Origin: Modestobacter marinus
Lineage (GTDB): Bacteria; Actinomycetota; Actinomycetes; Mycobacteriales; Geodermatophilaceae
Assembly (NCBI RefSeq): GCF_019799945.1
Contig: NZ_JABGCH010000001.1
Coordinates: 353,386 to 417,385 of the forward strand
Reading direction: 5' to 3'
DNA: 64,000 nt
In this document: positions 1 to 8,734 of the stretch, piece by piece
How the letters are laid out: each line of letters opens with the position of its first letter
Position numbering within the stretch: position 1 is the first letter of the stretch
The notes under the pieces: generated by a model
What the model was told of the DNA's origin: nothing
Databases searched by the model: none
The model's input: the letters and a program-made list of their open reading frames with translations, nothing else
Made by a program: the position numbers and the translations under genes

Positions 1-1521
1 CCGGCGGATGCTGCCGTCGGACACCCGGTACACCGTCGCCCCGCCGGAGGACTCGACGTCGGCGACCAGGGCGAGCGTGCCGGCCAGGTCGGCGACGAGC
101 GGGCCCGGCGCGATCAGCGAGAGGTCCGGCTGGGCCAGCACGTGGTCCAGCGGCTCCGGCAGGAGCCCGCGCATCCCGTCGGCGGCGGCGTCCTCCCCGC
201 CGGTGAGCAGTCCGCGTCCGCCGGTGCCCAGCACCCCGCGGACGGCGATCCCGAGCCGCTCGGCCTCTGCCAGCAGGGCGGGCACCGGCGACAGCCGGTC
301 GGCCCGCCGCGGGGTGCGCCAGCGCAGCAGCGCCACCAGCTCGTCGGCGGACAGCCCCTGCCCGGGCGGGTACTCGGCCAGCACCGCCAGCGCCGAGCGG
401 CGCAGCGCCGGCGCGGTCTGCCGGACGACGTCGGGGGAGAGGACGTTCACCGCCTTGCCGGCCACGTCCCGCTGGCCGACCAGCGAGAGGAGCCGGGTGC
501 TGGTCAGCCAGCCGTCGGCGAGCACCGCCCAGCGGTCGGGGAGGTCCTGCTCCCGCCACGCGTCGTAGGCGCGGGTGGGCAGCCACTCGTCGCGCTGCGC
601 GCCGCCGACGTCGAGCAGGCCGGCGACGTGCGCCACCTCGATGAGGAACGCGACGTCGGCCTCGCCGACCCGCAGCTCCTTGGCCAGTCGCTTCTGGTCG
701 CGCACCCCCAGGCCGCCGCTGCGCAGCAGCCCGGCCGGCTCCTCCTCCAGGGCGGTGAGCAGGTCGGCGACCCGGCCGAGCACCTCCAGGGCGGCACCGG
801 CGGCCTGCCGGTCGACGACGGCGGGCTCGCGCTCGCTGACCGGGGGCTCGGGCCGCAGCCGGGGCGGGCCGAACGGCTGGTCCCCCCGCAGCGCCAGGCC
901 GATCTCGCGGGGCAGCTCGACGTTCACCGCGTCGATGCGGGCGAGCAGGCCGCGCTGCAGCAGCCGGCGCGCGGGGCTGGCCGGCCCCGCCGCGATGGTG
1001 TCGGGGAGGTGGCCGACCGGCCGGTCGCCGGACAGCCGCTCCAGCACGGCGCGCTCGTCGGCCTCCAGCTCAGCCAGCGCCGCCGGCAGGTCGGCCGGCA
1101 GTGGAACCCGCAGGTCGGCGGCTCGCCGGCCCAGTCCCGCCGGGTAGCGGACGGCGCGGCGCACCGGCTCAGGGGCGTGCAGGACGTCGTCGCCCCACAG
1201 CAGCGCGCGGGTGGTGAGCGTGTCGATGCCCGCCTCGAGCACGTCGTCCGGCACCTGGGGCAGCAGCCCGGGCAGGTCGCCCCGGGCCACGCCGTCGGAG
1301 GGGGAGAGGAGGACGGCGTCGAGCACCTGGAGGGTGGCGGCGTCGAGCTCGTCGAGGGCGCGGTCGACGGAGACCGGGACGGCCAGCCGGGTCGCCAGCC
1401 CGACGACGTCGGAGGGGGCGGGACGGGCGACGTCCGGCCGGGCCGCCAGCAGCGCGCCCAGCTGTTCATCGGAGCGGGTGCGCAGCCAGGCGGCGAGCGT
1501 GGCGGGCTGGTCCGGAGGCAT
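1..1521 (-). CDS. helicase-associated protein, actinobacterial Rv0862c-like (3' part missing at window edge)
   Basis: The reading frame runs from the ATG at 1521 (MPPDQPATL) to the left edge with no stop, so at least 507 N-terminal residues are present and the C-terminus lies outside. The sequence is leucine/alanine rich with repeated winged-helix-like stretches (around residues 60-130 and 260-330) and no catalytic motif. It resembles the large actinobacterial proteins annotated as helicase C-terminal or helicase-associated domain proteins, which usually run about 700-750 residues and sit next to an XPB-type DNA repair helicase; that partner would be just outside the window. The role is presumably in DNA repair, by context only. 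The name is from recalled family resemblance. Confidence 0.7.
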   Translation of the reverse strand, partial: MPPDQPATLAAWLRTRSDEQLGALLAARPDVARPAPSDVVGLATRLAVPVSVDRALDELDAATLQVLDAVLLSPSDGVARGDLPGLLPQVPDDVLEAGIDTLTTRALLWGDDVLHAPEPVRRAVRYPAGLGRRAADLRVPLPADLPAALAELEADERAVLERLSGDRPVGHLPDTIAAGPASPARRLLQRGLLARIDAVNVELPREIGLALRGDQPFGPPRLRPEPPVSEREPAVVDRQAAGAALEVLGRVADLLTALEEEPAGLLRSGGLGVRDQKRLAKELRVGEADVAFLIEVAHVAGLLDVGGAQRDEWLPTRAYDAWREQDLPDRWAVLADGWLTSTRLLSLVGQRDVAGKAVNVLSPDVVRQTAPALRRSALAVLAEYPPGQGLSADELVALLRWRTPRRADRLSPVPALLAEAERLGIAVRGVLGTGGRGLLTGGEDAAADGMRGLLPEPLDHVLAQPDLSLIAPGPLVADLAGTLALVADVESSGGATVYRVSDGSIRR

Positions 1522-1611
1522 CCGGTCCACGTTACGTCGGCACGGGGCGCCGGCGTCCCCGGACCGGGGAGGACCGCCCGACCGGATGACCGGCTCTGCC
1601 ACGATCGGGAG

Positions 1612-2130
1612 GTGTCCGCCCTCGACGACCCGCAGACCCGCACGGCCCTGGCCGCCCACCGGGCCGGCGCGCTGCGCTGGCTGGGCGGCGGGGCATCGGC
1701 GATCGTCCTCGGCTTCCTCCTCGCGGCCGCGGTCGTGCGGATCGTCCGCGACACCGGGACCCGGCCGCCGTTCGGGGGCCTGCTCGTCGTCGTCCTCGTC
1801 GTCGTCGGGCTGTGCGCGGTGCTCGTCGGCGTGGGCGCACTGGTCCGCACCCAGCGGTGGACCCGGGCGCTGGCCGGCACGTCCTGGCGGCGCGGCGTGC
1901 TGCGCGTCGCCAGCCCGGCGGACCTGCACGTCGAGCCGGCGGGCTACGACGAGCTCACCGACGAGCCGCTGCGGCTCTGCCTGCTCTCGACGGCCGTGTG
2001 GCGCACCCGTGCCGTCGAGCGGCTGGCCGACGCCGAGGTGTCCTACGCGCCGGCCGGCGGCCGGGAGTGGCTGCTCACCGCGGACGGCGCCGGCACCGTC
2101 TACGGGGCGCGTGAGGTCAAGCGCCGCTGA
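1612..2130 (+). CDS. small membrane protein, unknown function
   Basis: This 172-residue protein begins at GTG 1612 (VSALDDPQTR). A CACGAT hexamer at 1600-1605 sits 6 bases before the GTG, suggesting a leaderless transcript; the gene diverges from the helicase-associated gene with 90 bases between. Two hydrophobic segments are visible at about residues 22-40 and 50-70, the second very valine rich, followed by a soluble C-terminal domain of about 95 residues ending in EVKRR. I recognise no family. The topology suggests a two-pass membrane protein with a cytoplasmic tail. Confidence 0.6.
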   Translation: MSALDDPQTRTALAAHRAGALRWLGGGASAIVLGFLLAAAVVRIVRDTGTRPPFGGLLVVVLVVVGLCAVLVGVGALVRTQRWTRALAGTSWRRGVLRVASPADLHVEPAGYDELTDEPLRLCLLSTAVWRTRAVERLADAEVSYAPAGGREWLLTADGAGTVYGAREVKRR

Positions 2131-2249
2131 CGGGGCCACTGCGTGGGACACCACTGGTGTGCGACGCGTGTCACTGCCAGGGTGCACGGGAAGATGAGCG
2201 GGGAACGCCCCGGCTGACCGCGCCGGGCGCACCGCACACGGAGGCGACA

Positions 2250-2471
2250 GTGGCCAAGAGCAACGAGAAGCACGCCCACCTGGTGGAGCCGACCTGGGGC
2301 CGGACGACGGGCGGCGTGCCGCCGGTCACCGAGTTCGCGACCGACGTCGCCGGCGGGCTCTCGCCGTTCGGTGAGGACCACGACTTCCCGATCCCGCCGC
2401 ACCGGCTGCGCTACGCCCACCCGACCGACAAGCCGAACCGCGCCGGCCTGATGGCGGGCGAGGGCCGGTGA
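2250..2471 (+). CDS. short hypothetical protein
   Basis: A 73-residue protein starts at GTG 2250 behind a GAGGCG ribosome-binding site. It is hydrophilic, with PTWGRTTGG and [22 protein letters not shown] segments, no membrane segment and no signal peptide. The even composition and the good ribosome site argue that it is a real gene rather than a chance frame. No function can be assigned. It ends 76 bases before the acyl-CoA synthetase gene. Confidence 0.55.
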   Translation: MAKSNEKHAHLVEPTWGRTTGGVPPVTEFATDVAGGLSPFGEDHDFPIPPHRLRYAHPTDKPNRAGLMAGEGR

Positions 2472-2547
2472 TCGTGAGGACGACGCCCGAGCGAGGACCG
2501 GAGGGAGCGCCGGCGACCGAGGAGCGGAACGAGGGCGGAGTCGAGCA

Positions 2548-4206
2548 GTGAGCCCGGTCCCCGCGCTGCCGTCCTACAGCAGCGGCACCTCCACGGTGCC
2601 CCTGCTCGGCGACACGATCGGGGCGGACCTCGACCGGACGGCAGCGCGGGTCGGCGACCACGAGGCGCTCGTCGAGTGCGCCACGGGCCGCCGCTGGACC
2701 TATCCGCAGCTCGTCGCCGACGTCGACGCCTGCGCGCTCGGCCTCGACGCGCTCGGCGTGGAGAAGGGCGACCGGGTCGGTATCTGGGCGCCGAACTGCG
2801 CCGAGTGGGTCCTCGTGCAGTACGGGACGGCGAAGCTCGGCGCCGTCCTGGTGAACATCAATCCCGCCTACCGCACGCACGAGCTGTCCTACGTGCTGCG
2901 CCAGGCGGGCATCTCCCTGCTGGTCGCCGCGCCGGAGTTCCGGACCAGCGACTACCGCGCGATGGTCGAGGAGGTGCGGCCGGAGGCCCCGGCGCTGCGC
3001 GAGGTGGTCTTCCTCGGCGACCCGGAGTGGGAGCAGCTGATGGCCGCCGGCCGCGCCGCGGACCGGGGGCGGCTGGCCGAGCGGGCGGCCCTGCTCTCGC
3101 CGGACGACCCGATCAACATCCAGTACACCTCGGGGACGACGGGCTTCCCGAAGGGCGCCACCCTCACCCACCACAACCTGCTCAACAACGGGTTCTTCGT
3201 CGGGGAGGGCTGCGGCTACACCGAGGCCGACCGGGTGTGCATCCCGGTGCCGTGCTACCACTGCTTCGGCATGGGGATGGGCAACCTCGGCTGCACCTCG
3301 CACGGGGCGACCATGGTCATCCCGGCCCCGGCGTTCGACCCGGCGGCGACCCTGCGCGCGGTGCAGGAGGAGCGGTGCACGTCGCTCTACGGCGTCCCCA
3401 CGATGTTCATCGCCGAGCTGGCGCTCCCGGACTTCGCCGACTACGACCTCTCCAGCCTGCGCACCGGGATCATGGCCGGCTCGCCGTGCCCGGTCGAGGT
3501 GATGAAGCGGGTGGTCGGCGAGATGGGCATGACCGAGGTGACCATCTGCTACGGCATGACCGAGACCTCCCCGGTCTCCACCCAGACCGGCGCGGACGAC
3601 GACCTCGACCGGCGCACCGCGACCGTCGGCCGGGTGCACCCGCACCTCGAGGTCAAGGTGGTCGACCCGAACACCGGGCTGACCGTGCCGCGGGGCACAC
3701 CGGGGGAGTTCTGCACCCGGGGCTACTCGGTGATGCTGGGCTACTGGGACGAGCCGGAGAAGACCGCCGAGGTGCTCGACGCCGCCCGCTGGATGCACAC
3801 CGGCGACCTCGCGGTGATGGACGACGAGGGCTACGTGAACATCGTCGGCCGGATCAAGGACATGGTGATCCGCGGCGGGGAGAACGTGTACCCGCGGGAG
3901 GTCGAGGAGTTCCTCTTCACCCACCCGGACGTCGTCGAGGCGCAGGTGATCGGCGTGCCCGACGAGCGCTTCGGTGAGGAGCTGATGGCCTGGGTGCGGC
4001 TGCGGGAGGGCGCCGAGCCGTTGACCGCCGAGGCGATGCGGGCCTTCTGCGCGGGCAAGCTCGCCCATTTCAAGATCCCGCGGTATGTGAAGATCGTCGA
4101 CTCCTTCCCGATGACGGTGACCGGCAAGGTGCGCAAGGTGGAGATGCGCGAGGTGTCGATCGACGAGCTGGGCCTGCAGGCGGCCGCCGCGGTGCGCAAC
4201 GCCTGA
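2548..4206 (+). CDS. AMP-forming acyl-CoA synthetase (FadD family)
   Basis: This 552-residue adenylate-forming enzyme activates a fatty acid to an acyl-adenylate and then to acyl-CoA. The P-loop-like motif [11 protein letters not shown] is at residues 193-203, the A5 motif YGMTETS near 340, the hinge motif with [16 protein letters not shown] near 430, and the C-terminal catalytic lysine lies in TGKVRK near 530. The length fits medium-chain acyl-CoA synthetases of the FadD35/AcsM2-like type. The start is GTG 2548. It ends two bases before the convergent DUF202 pair. Chain-length specificity cannot be read from the sequence. Confidence 0.9.
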   Translation: MSPVPALPSYSSGTSTVPLLGDTIGADLDRTAARVGDHEALVECATGRRWTYPQLVADVDACALGLDALGVEKGDRVGIWAPNCAEWVLVQYGTAKLGAVLVNINPAYRTHELSYVLRQAGISLLVAAPEFRTSDYRAMVEEVRPEAPALREVVFLGDPEWEQLMAAGRAADRGRLAERAALLSPDDPINIQYTSGTTGFPKGATLTHHNLLNNGFFVGEGCGYTEADRVCIPVPCYHCFGMGMGNLGCTSHGATMVIPAPAFDPAATLRAVQEERCTSLYGVPTMFIAELALPDFADYDLSSLRTGIMAGSPCPVEVMKRVVGEMGMTEVTICYGMTETSPVSTQTGADDDLDRRTATVGRVHPHLEVKVVDPNTGLTVPRGTPGEFCTRGYSVMLGYWDEPEKTAEVLDAARWMHTGDLAVMDDEGYVNIVGRIKDMVIRGGENVYPREVEEFLFTHPDVVEAQVIGVPDERFGEELMAWVRLREGAEPLTAEAMRAFCAGKLAHFKIPRYVKIVDSFPMTVTGKVRKVEMREVSIDELGLQAAAAVRNA

Positions 4207-4208
4207 CC

Positions 4209-4535
4209 TCAGCCCAGCCGGGCCAGCAGGTCGACGGCCAGCCCGCATCCCGCGGTGAGCACGACGAGCGCGGTGACCAGCGCGGCCGAGCGGTGGGCGC
4301 GGGCGTCGCCGGCGGCCGCCGCCGCGGCCTGGCCGGCCCGGTGACGGCGGGGCACCAGCACCCCCAGGACGACGAGCCCGGCGAGCGCGACCACCGCGGT
4401 GGGGACGACCAGCAGCAGGTCCTCCGCGAGCACGGTGCTGCGCGCCAGCAGCCCGGCGACCAGGAGCATGCCCAGTCCGGTCCGCTGCCAGGCCAACGCC
4501 GTGCGGGCCGGCTGGGTCTCGATCGGCGGCGTCAC
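4209..4535 (-). CDS. DUF202 family membrane protein
   Basis: A 108-residue membrane protein starting at GTG 4535 (MTPPIETQPARTALAWQRT). The N-terminal ARTALAWQRTGL stretch is the DUF202 signature, followed by three hydrophobic segments at about residues 18-35, 40-57 and 80-100. The start overlaps the stop of the upstream DUF202 gene by four bases (GTGA), so the two are translationally coupled and probably form a pair in the membrane. Function of the family is unknown. Confidence 0.8.
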   Translation of the reverse strand: MTPPIETQPARTALAWQRTGLGMLLVAGLLARSTVLAEDLLLVVPTAVVALAGLVVLGVLVPRRHRAGQAAAAAAGDARAHRSAALVTALVVLTAGCGLAVDLLARLG

Positions 4536-4891
4536 CTCCGGACGACCTCGGCGACCACCAGCACCAGCAGCGCCACGACCAGGACGGCGACCAGGCCGGT
4601 CACCCACCGCGCGGCCACGCTGGGCTGCAGCGGCTGGTCCGCGGCGATCGCCCGCTCGTTGCGGACGTAGCGGCGGTACCCGGCCAGCGCCGTCCACAGG
4701 CCGGCCAGCAGGAGGCCGACCGACACCGCGGGCCCGCCGGCGGGGAAGCCGAGCTCCGGCACGAACTGCGTCATCGCCACCCCGCCGGCGACGAGCGCCA
4801 GCCCGGTGCGCAGCCAGGCGAGCAGGGTGCGCTCGTTGGCCAGGCTGAAGCGGTAGTCCGGGTGCGGCGGGGGGCCCGCGGGGGACGGCAC
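4532..4891 (-). CDS. DUF202 family membrane protein (YidH-like)
   Basis: A 119-residue protein with the DUF202/YidH hallmark LANERTLLAWLRTGLAL at about residues 17-33 and three membrane segments. It is the first gene of a two-gene unit with the smaller DUF202 protein downstream (four-base GTGA overlap). YidH-type proteins are inner-membrane proteins of unknown role, and tandem DUF202 pairs are common in actinobacteria. It diverges from the cold-shock gene across about 120 bases. Confidence 0.85.
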   Translation of the reverse strand: MPSPAGPPPHPDYRFSLANERTLLAWLRTGLALVAGGVAMTQFVPELGFPAGGPAVSVGLLLAGLWTALAGYRRYVRNERAIAADQPLQPSVAARWVTGLVAVLVVALLVLVVAEVVRR

Positions 4892-5013
4892 GGCGGTCAG
4901 CGTAGGGCGAAGATCAAATGGGGCGGCGGACGGGCACGGATGGCTACTAACCTGGAGGTGGGACGGCCGGTGACCGGCCGCCGGAACCGGTGACGAGTGA
5001 CTGAGGGATCGAC

Positions 5014-5397
5014 GTGCCCAGCGGCAAGGTGAAGTGGTTCAACGCGGAGAAGGGCTTCGGCTTCCTGGCCCGCGAGGGCGGCCCGGACGTGTTCGTGCAC
5101 AAGGAGGCGCTGCCGGCCGGCACCACCGAGCTCAAGCCCGGTCAGCGCGTCGAGTTCGGCATCGTCCAGGGCCGCCGCGGTGACCAGGCGCTGCAGGTGC
5201 AGGTGCTCGACCCGCTGCCCTCCGCCGTCGCCGCCAGCCGTAAGGAGCCGGACGTGATGGTCCCGATCATCGAGGACCTGATCAAGCTGCTCGACTCCAC
5301 CTCGGCGAGCCTGCGACGGGGCAGGTACCCGGACCGGCAGGTGGCGGGCAAGGTCGCCGCGGTGCTCCGCGCGGTCGCCGACGACCTCGACGCCTGA
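5014..5397 (+). CDS. cold-shock domain protein with C-terminal extension (CspB/Rv0871-like)
   Basis: This 127-residue RNA/single-stranded-DNA binding protein starts at GTG 5014. RNP1-type KGFGFL is at residues 13-18 and RNP2-type DVFVH at 25-29; the cold-shock domain ends near residue 67. A further ~60 residues form a helical tail ([23 protein letters not shown]) absent from ordinary 67-residue Csp proteins. Such long Csp proteins are typical of actinobacteria, the M. tuberculosis example being Rv0871. The gene is monocistronic and ends in a strong hairpin. Confidence 0.92.
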   Translation: MPSGKVKWFNAEKGFGFLAREGGPDVFVHKEALPAGTTELKPGQRVEFGIVQGRRGDQALQVQVLDPLPSAVAASRKEPDVMVPIIEDLIKLLDSTSASLRRGRYPDRQVAGKVAAVLRAVADDLDA

Positions 5398-5401
5398 CGA
5401 A

Positions 5402-5456
5402 GGCCCCCTTGCCCCCCGCCACTCGCCCGCTCGCGGCGTGGCCCTGCAAGGGGGCC
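5402..5456. terminator. bidirectional hairpin terminator between csp and the DUF2771 gene
   Basis: GGCCCCCTTGC (5402-5412) pairs perfectly with GCAAGGGGGCC (5446-5456), with an inner GCCAC/GTGGC stem. It lies between two convergent stop codons and would serve both. There is no U-tract, as usual in high-GC actinobacteria. Confidence 0.75.
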
Positions 5457-5461
5457 GCACG

Positions 5462-5947
5462 TCACGGTGCCGGCGCGGTCGTCGGCGTGCCGGTGGCAGC
5501 CCGGATGAAGCCGACCGGCCAGGCGCCGGACAGGCCGCTGCACTCGTCGGTGTCGGCGTCCTCGACCACCACCAGGTAGAAGGTCGGGGGGACGACGTCG
5601 GAGCTGGTGATCCCGTCGAACTCCGCCGCGCCCCGGGCGACGTCGACGTCGCCGATCTTCTCCTGCAACTGCTCGTCGAACACCTGCACGCCCCAGCCGG
5701 CCTCGGCGACCGACTCCGGCACCCGCAGCTCGATCCGGGTGTCCGGGGCGACCTCGATGATCGGGGGCGTCACCTGGTAGCGCTGCCCCTCCCCGGACAG
5801 GCAGTACTGGGTCGGGTCGACCTCGATCTCGTCGCCGCCGGCGCGCACGGTGACCGGCGGCGCCGTCGACTCCGCCGACCCGGCGCCCCCGCACCCGGTG
5901 AGCACCGCCAGCCCGCCGAGCAGCGCCAACGCCGTCGCCGTCCTCAC
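5462..5947 (-). CDS. DUF2771 family lipoprotein (Rv0875c-like)
   Basis: A 161-residue secreted lipoprotein starting at GTG 5947. A short signal peptide ends in the lipobox LTGC at residues 16-19, so Cys19 should be lipidated. The remainder is a soluble extracytoplasmic domain with two cysteines (near CLSGEG and DECSG). The start overlaps the stop of the upstream MFS gene by four bases (GTGA), so both are one transcription unit. The same lipoprotein-MFS-DUF3027 order is found around Rv0875c-Rv0877 as I recall it. Function unknown. Confidence 0.8.
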   Translation of the reverse strand: MRTATALALLGGLAVLTGCGGAGSAESTAPPVTVRAGGDEIEVDPTQYCLSGEGQRYQVTPPIIEVAPDTRIELRVPESVAEAGWGVQVFDEQLQEKIGDVDVARGAAEFDGITSSDVVPPTFYLVVVEDADTDECSGLSGAWPVGFIRAATGTPTTAPAP

Positions 5948-7455
5948 GTCCGGTCCTCCCTGTCGTTCGTGGTCCGCGACCGGCGGCTGCGCAGGCTCAC
6001 CAGGACCAGGCCGACGACGAGCGCGAGCAGCGCCGCGGCCACGGTGAAGCCGAGCCAGCCGGTGGCGGGCAGGGCGACCCCGAGCGCTCCGCCGGCGACC
6101 CAGGCCAGCTGCAGCCAGGTCTCGGAGCGGGCGAAGGCCGACGCGCGCTGGGCGTCGGGCACCTCTCGCTGGACGATCGCGTCCAGACCCGCCTTGCCCA
6201 GTGCGTTGGCGACCGCCGCCACCCCGGCCACGAGCGCAGCCATCGGCAGGCTGAAGAAGAAGGCCGCGACGACGGTGACCACCGCGGCGGCGCCGGCCGC
6301 GATGAGGACCACGGCGTCGGGGCTCGCGGTGTGCAGCCGCGAGCCGATCGCGGTGCCGAGGAGGCTCCCGGCGCCCGCGGCCGCGGCGATCGAGCCGAGC
6401 GCGAGCGTCGCCGGCCAGCCGCCGGACACCGTCGCCTGGACCAGGAACGCCGAGAAGATGGTCAGGAACCCGCCGAGACCGCGCAGCGCCGCGGTGGCCC
6501 GCAGCGCCGTGACGACGTGCCGCGTCGTGGAGCGGCGCCGCCCGGGGGCGCCGATCGGTGCCGTGCGCAGCACGTCGACCGGCTCCTCGCCGACGGCGAC
6601 GTCCACGTGCGCGGGCAGCCGGACGGCGAGGACGGCGGCCGCGGTGAACAGCGCTGCGGTCGCCCCCAGCTCCCAGCCGAAGCCGAGCAGCGCGGCGACC
6701 CCGGCCGCGAGCCCGCCGCACACCCCGCCCACGGCCAGGCCGAACACCGACAGCCGGGCGTTGGCGGAGGTCAGCGACATGGCGGAGGGCAGCACGCGCG
6801 GGACCACCGAGCCCCGCAGCACGTTGAACCCCTTGCTGAGCACCAGCACGCCGAGCGCGGCCGCGTAGAGCCCCAGGCCGTCGTGGTGGACCGCCATCAC
6901 CACCGCCAGCACCGCACGGCCGGCGAGGCTCCCGGCCAGCGCCCAGCGCCGGCCGCGCTGCAGCCGGTCCAGCGCCGGGCCGATCACCGGGGCCACCACG
7001 GCGAACGGGGCCATCGTCACCAGCAGGTAGAGGCTGACGTTCCACCGCTGGGCGTCCGCGGCCGCGGCGAAGAACAGGGTGCCGGCCAGGGACACGGCGA
7101 TCATCGCGTCGCCGGCCATGTGCAGCGCGTTGACCCACAGCAGCCCGGACAGGCCGCTGTCCCCGGCACCGTCGGCCCGGCTCGCCGCGCGGACCCGGCG
7201 CACCGCGGCCCCGGTGAGCTCGCGGCTGCGCGCGGCGGCGACCCGGGTGACGGTCACCTTCGGCGGGCGGGCACCCAGCCCGGGGGTTCCCTCGTCAACA
7301 GGCCCGGCAGCGGTGGTCCCGGGCACGGGCAGCGGGCGGGTCTGCGTGCGGCGGATGCCCATCGGGGAGGTCTCCACCCCGGGGTCGGCCACGCCCCGCG
7401 GGGACCGCCGGCGCAGGAACACGCGGGGACCGGGGGAGGCGGGCACGGCGACCAT
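5944..7455 (-). CDS. MFS-type transporter (Rv0876c-like)
   Basis: A twelve-segment membrane protein of the major facilitator superfamily, about 503 residues from ATG 7455. The first ~105 residues are hydrophilic and proline/arginine rich; membrane segments begin near LLWVNALHMAGDAMIAV and run to LLALVVGLVLVSL. The frame is open to 7527, but that start would leave no promoter space to the divergent DUF3027 gene. A third candidate start is ATG 7362 (MGIRRTQTRPLP). It is coupled to the downstream lipoprotein by a GTGA overlap. Substrate unknown. Confidence 0.8.
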   Translation of the reverse strand: MVAVPASPGPRVFLRRRSPRGVADPGVETSPMGIRRTQTRPLPVPGTTAAGPVDEGTPGLGARPPKVTVTRVAAARSRELTGAAVRRVRAASRADGAGDSGLSGLLWVNALHMAGDAMIAVSLAGTLFFAAAADAQRWNVSLYLLVTMAPFAVVAPVIGPALDRLQRGRRWALAGSLAGRAVLAVVMAVHHDGLGLYAAALGVLVLSKGFNVLRGSVVPRVLPSAMSLTSANARLSVFGLAVGGVCGGLAAGVAALLGFGWELGATAALFTAAAVLAVRLPAHVDVAVGEEPVDVLRTAPIGAPGRRRSTTRHVVTALRATAALRGLGGFLTIFSAFLVQATVSGGWPATLALGSIAAAAGAGSLLGTAIGSRLHTASPDAVVLIAAGAAAVVTVVAAFFFSLPMAALVAGVAAVANALGKAGLDAIVQREVPDAQRASAFARSETWLQLAWVAGGALGVALPATGWLGFTVAAALLALVVGLVLVSLRSRRSRTTNDREDRT

Positions 7456-7544
7456 GGTGCCGCAGCCAGCTGTGCGGCTGGGCCGGTGCGGTCTCCCGGA
7501 CGGTCGCCGGTCCGCCGGCGAGGGCATCGAGGATGATGGGCCCC

Positions 7545-8360
7545 GTGCCCGACTCCGCCTTCGCCGCTGCCCCTGGCTCCACCCCGGACGACGTGCTGGC
7601 CGCCGCGGTCGAGCAGGCCCGGGCCGCCGCCGTGGACGTGGCCGCGGACCCCGCTGCCGTCGGCCCCCACCTCGGGGTGACCGCGGAGCCGCTCACCGAC
7701 GAGGGCCCGGCCGGCCCCGAGCTCGGCCTCGTCGCCACCCACTCCTTCGCCGCCGCGCTGCCCGGCTACGACGGCTGGCACTGGGCGGTCACGCTGGCCC
7801 GCGCGCCGGACGCCGACGAGGTCACCGTCGACGAGGTCGTGCTGCTGCCCGGCGACTCGGCGCTGCTGGCGCCGGCCTGGGTGCCGTGGCACGAGCGGCT
7901 GCGCCCGGGGGACCTGTCGGTCGGCGACGTGCTGCCCTCCACCGAGGACGACCCCCGCCTGGTGCCCGCCTACCTGGCTGACGACGACTCCGCCGACGAC
8001 CCGGCCGGCCGGGTCGTCGCCGAGGAGCTCGGTGTCGGGCGCGAGCGGGTGCTCTCGCCGGAGGGCCGGGCCGAGGCGAGCGAGCGCTGGCGGGAGGGCG
8101 ACTTCGGTGCGCGCTCGGCGATGGCGCGGCACGCCCCCGGCCCGTGCGCCAGCTGCGGTTTCTGGATCCCGCTCACCGGGTCGCTGCGGCTGTCGTTCGG
8201 CGTCTGCAGCAACGCCTACACCCCGGCGGACGGGCACGTCGTCACCGCGGACTTCGGCTGCGGTGCCCACAGCGAGGCGACGCTGGAGCGCAGCCTCGGC
8301 GGGCCCGCCGAGGTCGTCACATCCGCCCGCTACGACACCGCCGACTTCGACGTGCTGTGA
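7545..8360 (+). CDS. DUF3027 family protein (Rv0877-like)
   Basis: A 271-residue soluble protein. GTG 7545 is preferred because GATGAT at 7532-7537 is a good leaderless -10; the in-frame ATG at 7533 lies inside that element. The C-terminal third carries cysteines spaced as a likely metal site: CASC, then GVCSNAYTPADG, then FGCGAHSE. These are the conserved features of DUF3027. Function is unknown; it diverges from the MFS/lipoprotein operon and converges with DUF2530, an order conserved in actinobacteria. Confidence 0.82.
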   Translation: MPDSAFAAAPGSTPDDVLAAAVEQARAAAVDVAADPAAVGPHLGVTAEPLTDEGPAGPELGLVATHSFAAALPGYDGWHWAVTLARAPDADEVTVDEVVLLPGDSALLAPAWVPWHERLRPGDLSVGDVLPSTEDDPRLVPAYLADDDSADDPAGRVVAEELGVGRERVLSPEGRAEASERWREGDFGARSAMARHAPGPCASCGFWIPLTGSLRLSFGVCSNAYTPADGHVVTADFGCGAHSEATLERSLGGPAEVVTSARYDTADFDVL

Positions 8361-8363
8361 CGA

Positions 8364-8573
8364 TCAGCGCTGGCCCTGCCAGCGCATGAGCCCCAGCCCC
8401 AGCCCGGCCAGCACGATGGCGCAGACGCAGGTCCACGTCCACACCCGGTCCACCCGGTCGCCGAGCACGAGCAGCACCACCAGGGCCACCGCCCACAGCG
8501 CGGCGCCGAGCTGCACGACCCGGGCGGTGTCGACCTTCAGCGGCGGCGGGGAGGGGCGGGACGGCACGGGCAC
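8364..8573 (-). CDS. DUF2530 small membrane protein (Rv0879c-like)
   Basis: A 69-residue protein with two membrane segments (about residues 20-38 and 46-62) and the family-like phrase LGDRVDRVWTWTCVCAIVLAGLGLGLMRWQ. Start is a GTG at 8573. It is convergent with the DUF3027 gene, with three bases between the stops. Function unknown; the family call rests on size, topology and position. Confidence 0.75.
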   Translation of the reverse strand: MPVPSRPSPPPLKVDTARVVQLGAALWAVALVVLLVLGDRVDRVWTWTCVCAIVLAGLGLGLMRWQGQR

Positions 8574-8734
8574 GACCCGACCCTAGGCCCTGCGGCCCAG
8601 GTCACGGCGCTGCGGAAGCTGATCTTCCTCCTGCTGTGTGGCACGCTGTCGCCGCTCGCAGCCACCCACGCCGGGCGGTCGGCCGGTGCCCGAGGCTCCG
8701 CGTCCCACCCCGGCCGCGTCCCGAGGGGTCACCC

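Noticed and set aside
2326-4248. 640-codon open frame antisense to the acyl-CoA synthetase
   Set aside because: His/Arg/Val-rich shadow of a strong adenylate-forming enzyme; no start site or motif. The same applies to long antisense frames opposite the NCS2 permease, the ABC exporters and ppc.
8580-8734. Purine riboswitch in the permease leader
   Set aside because: No conserved purine aptamer core or three-way junction could be recognised.
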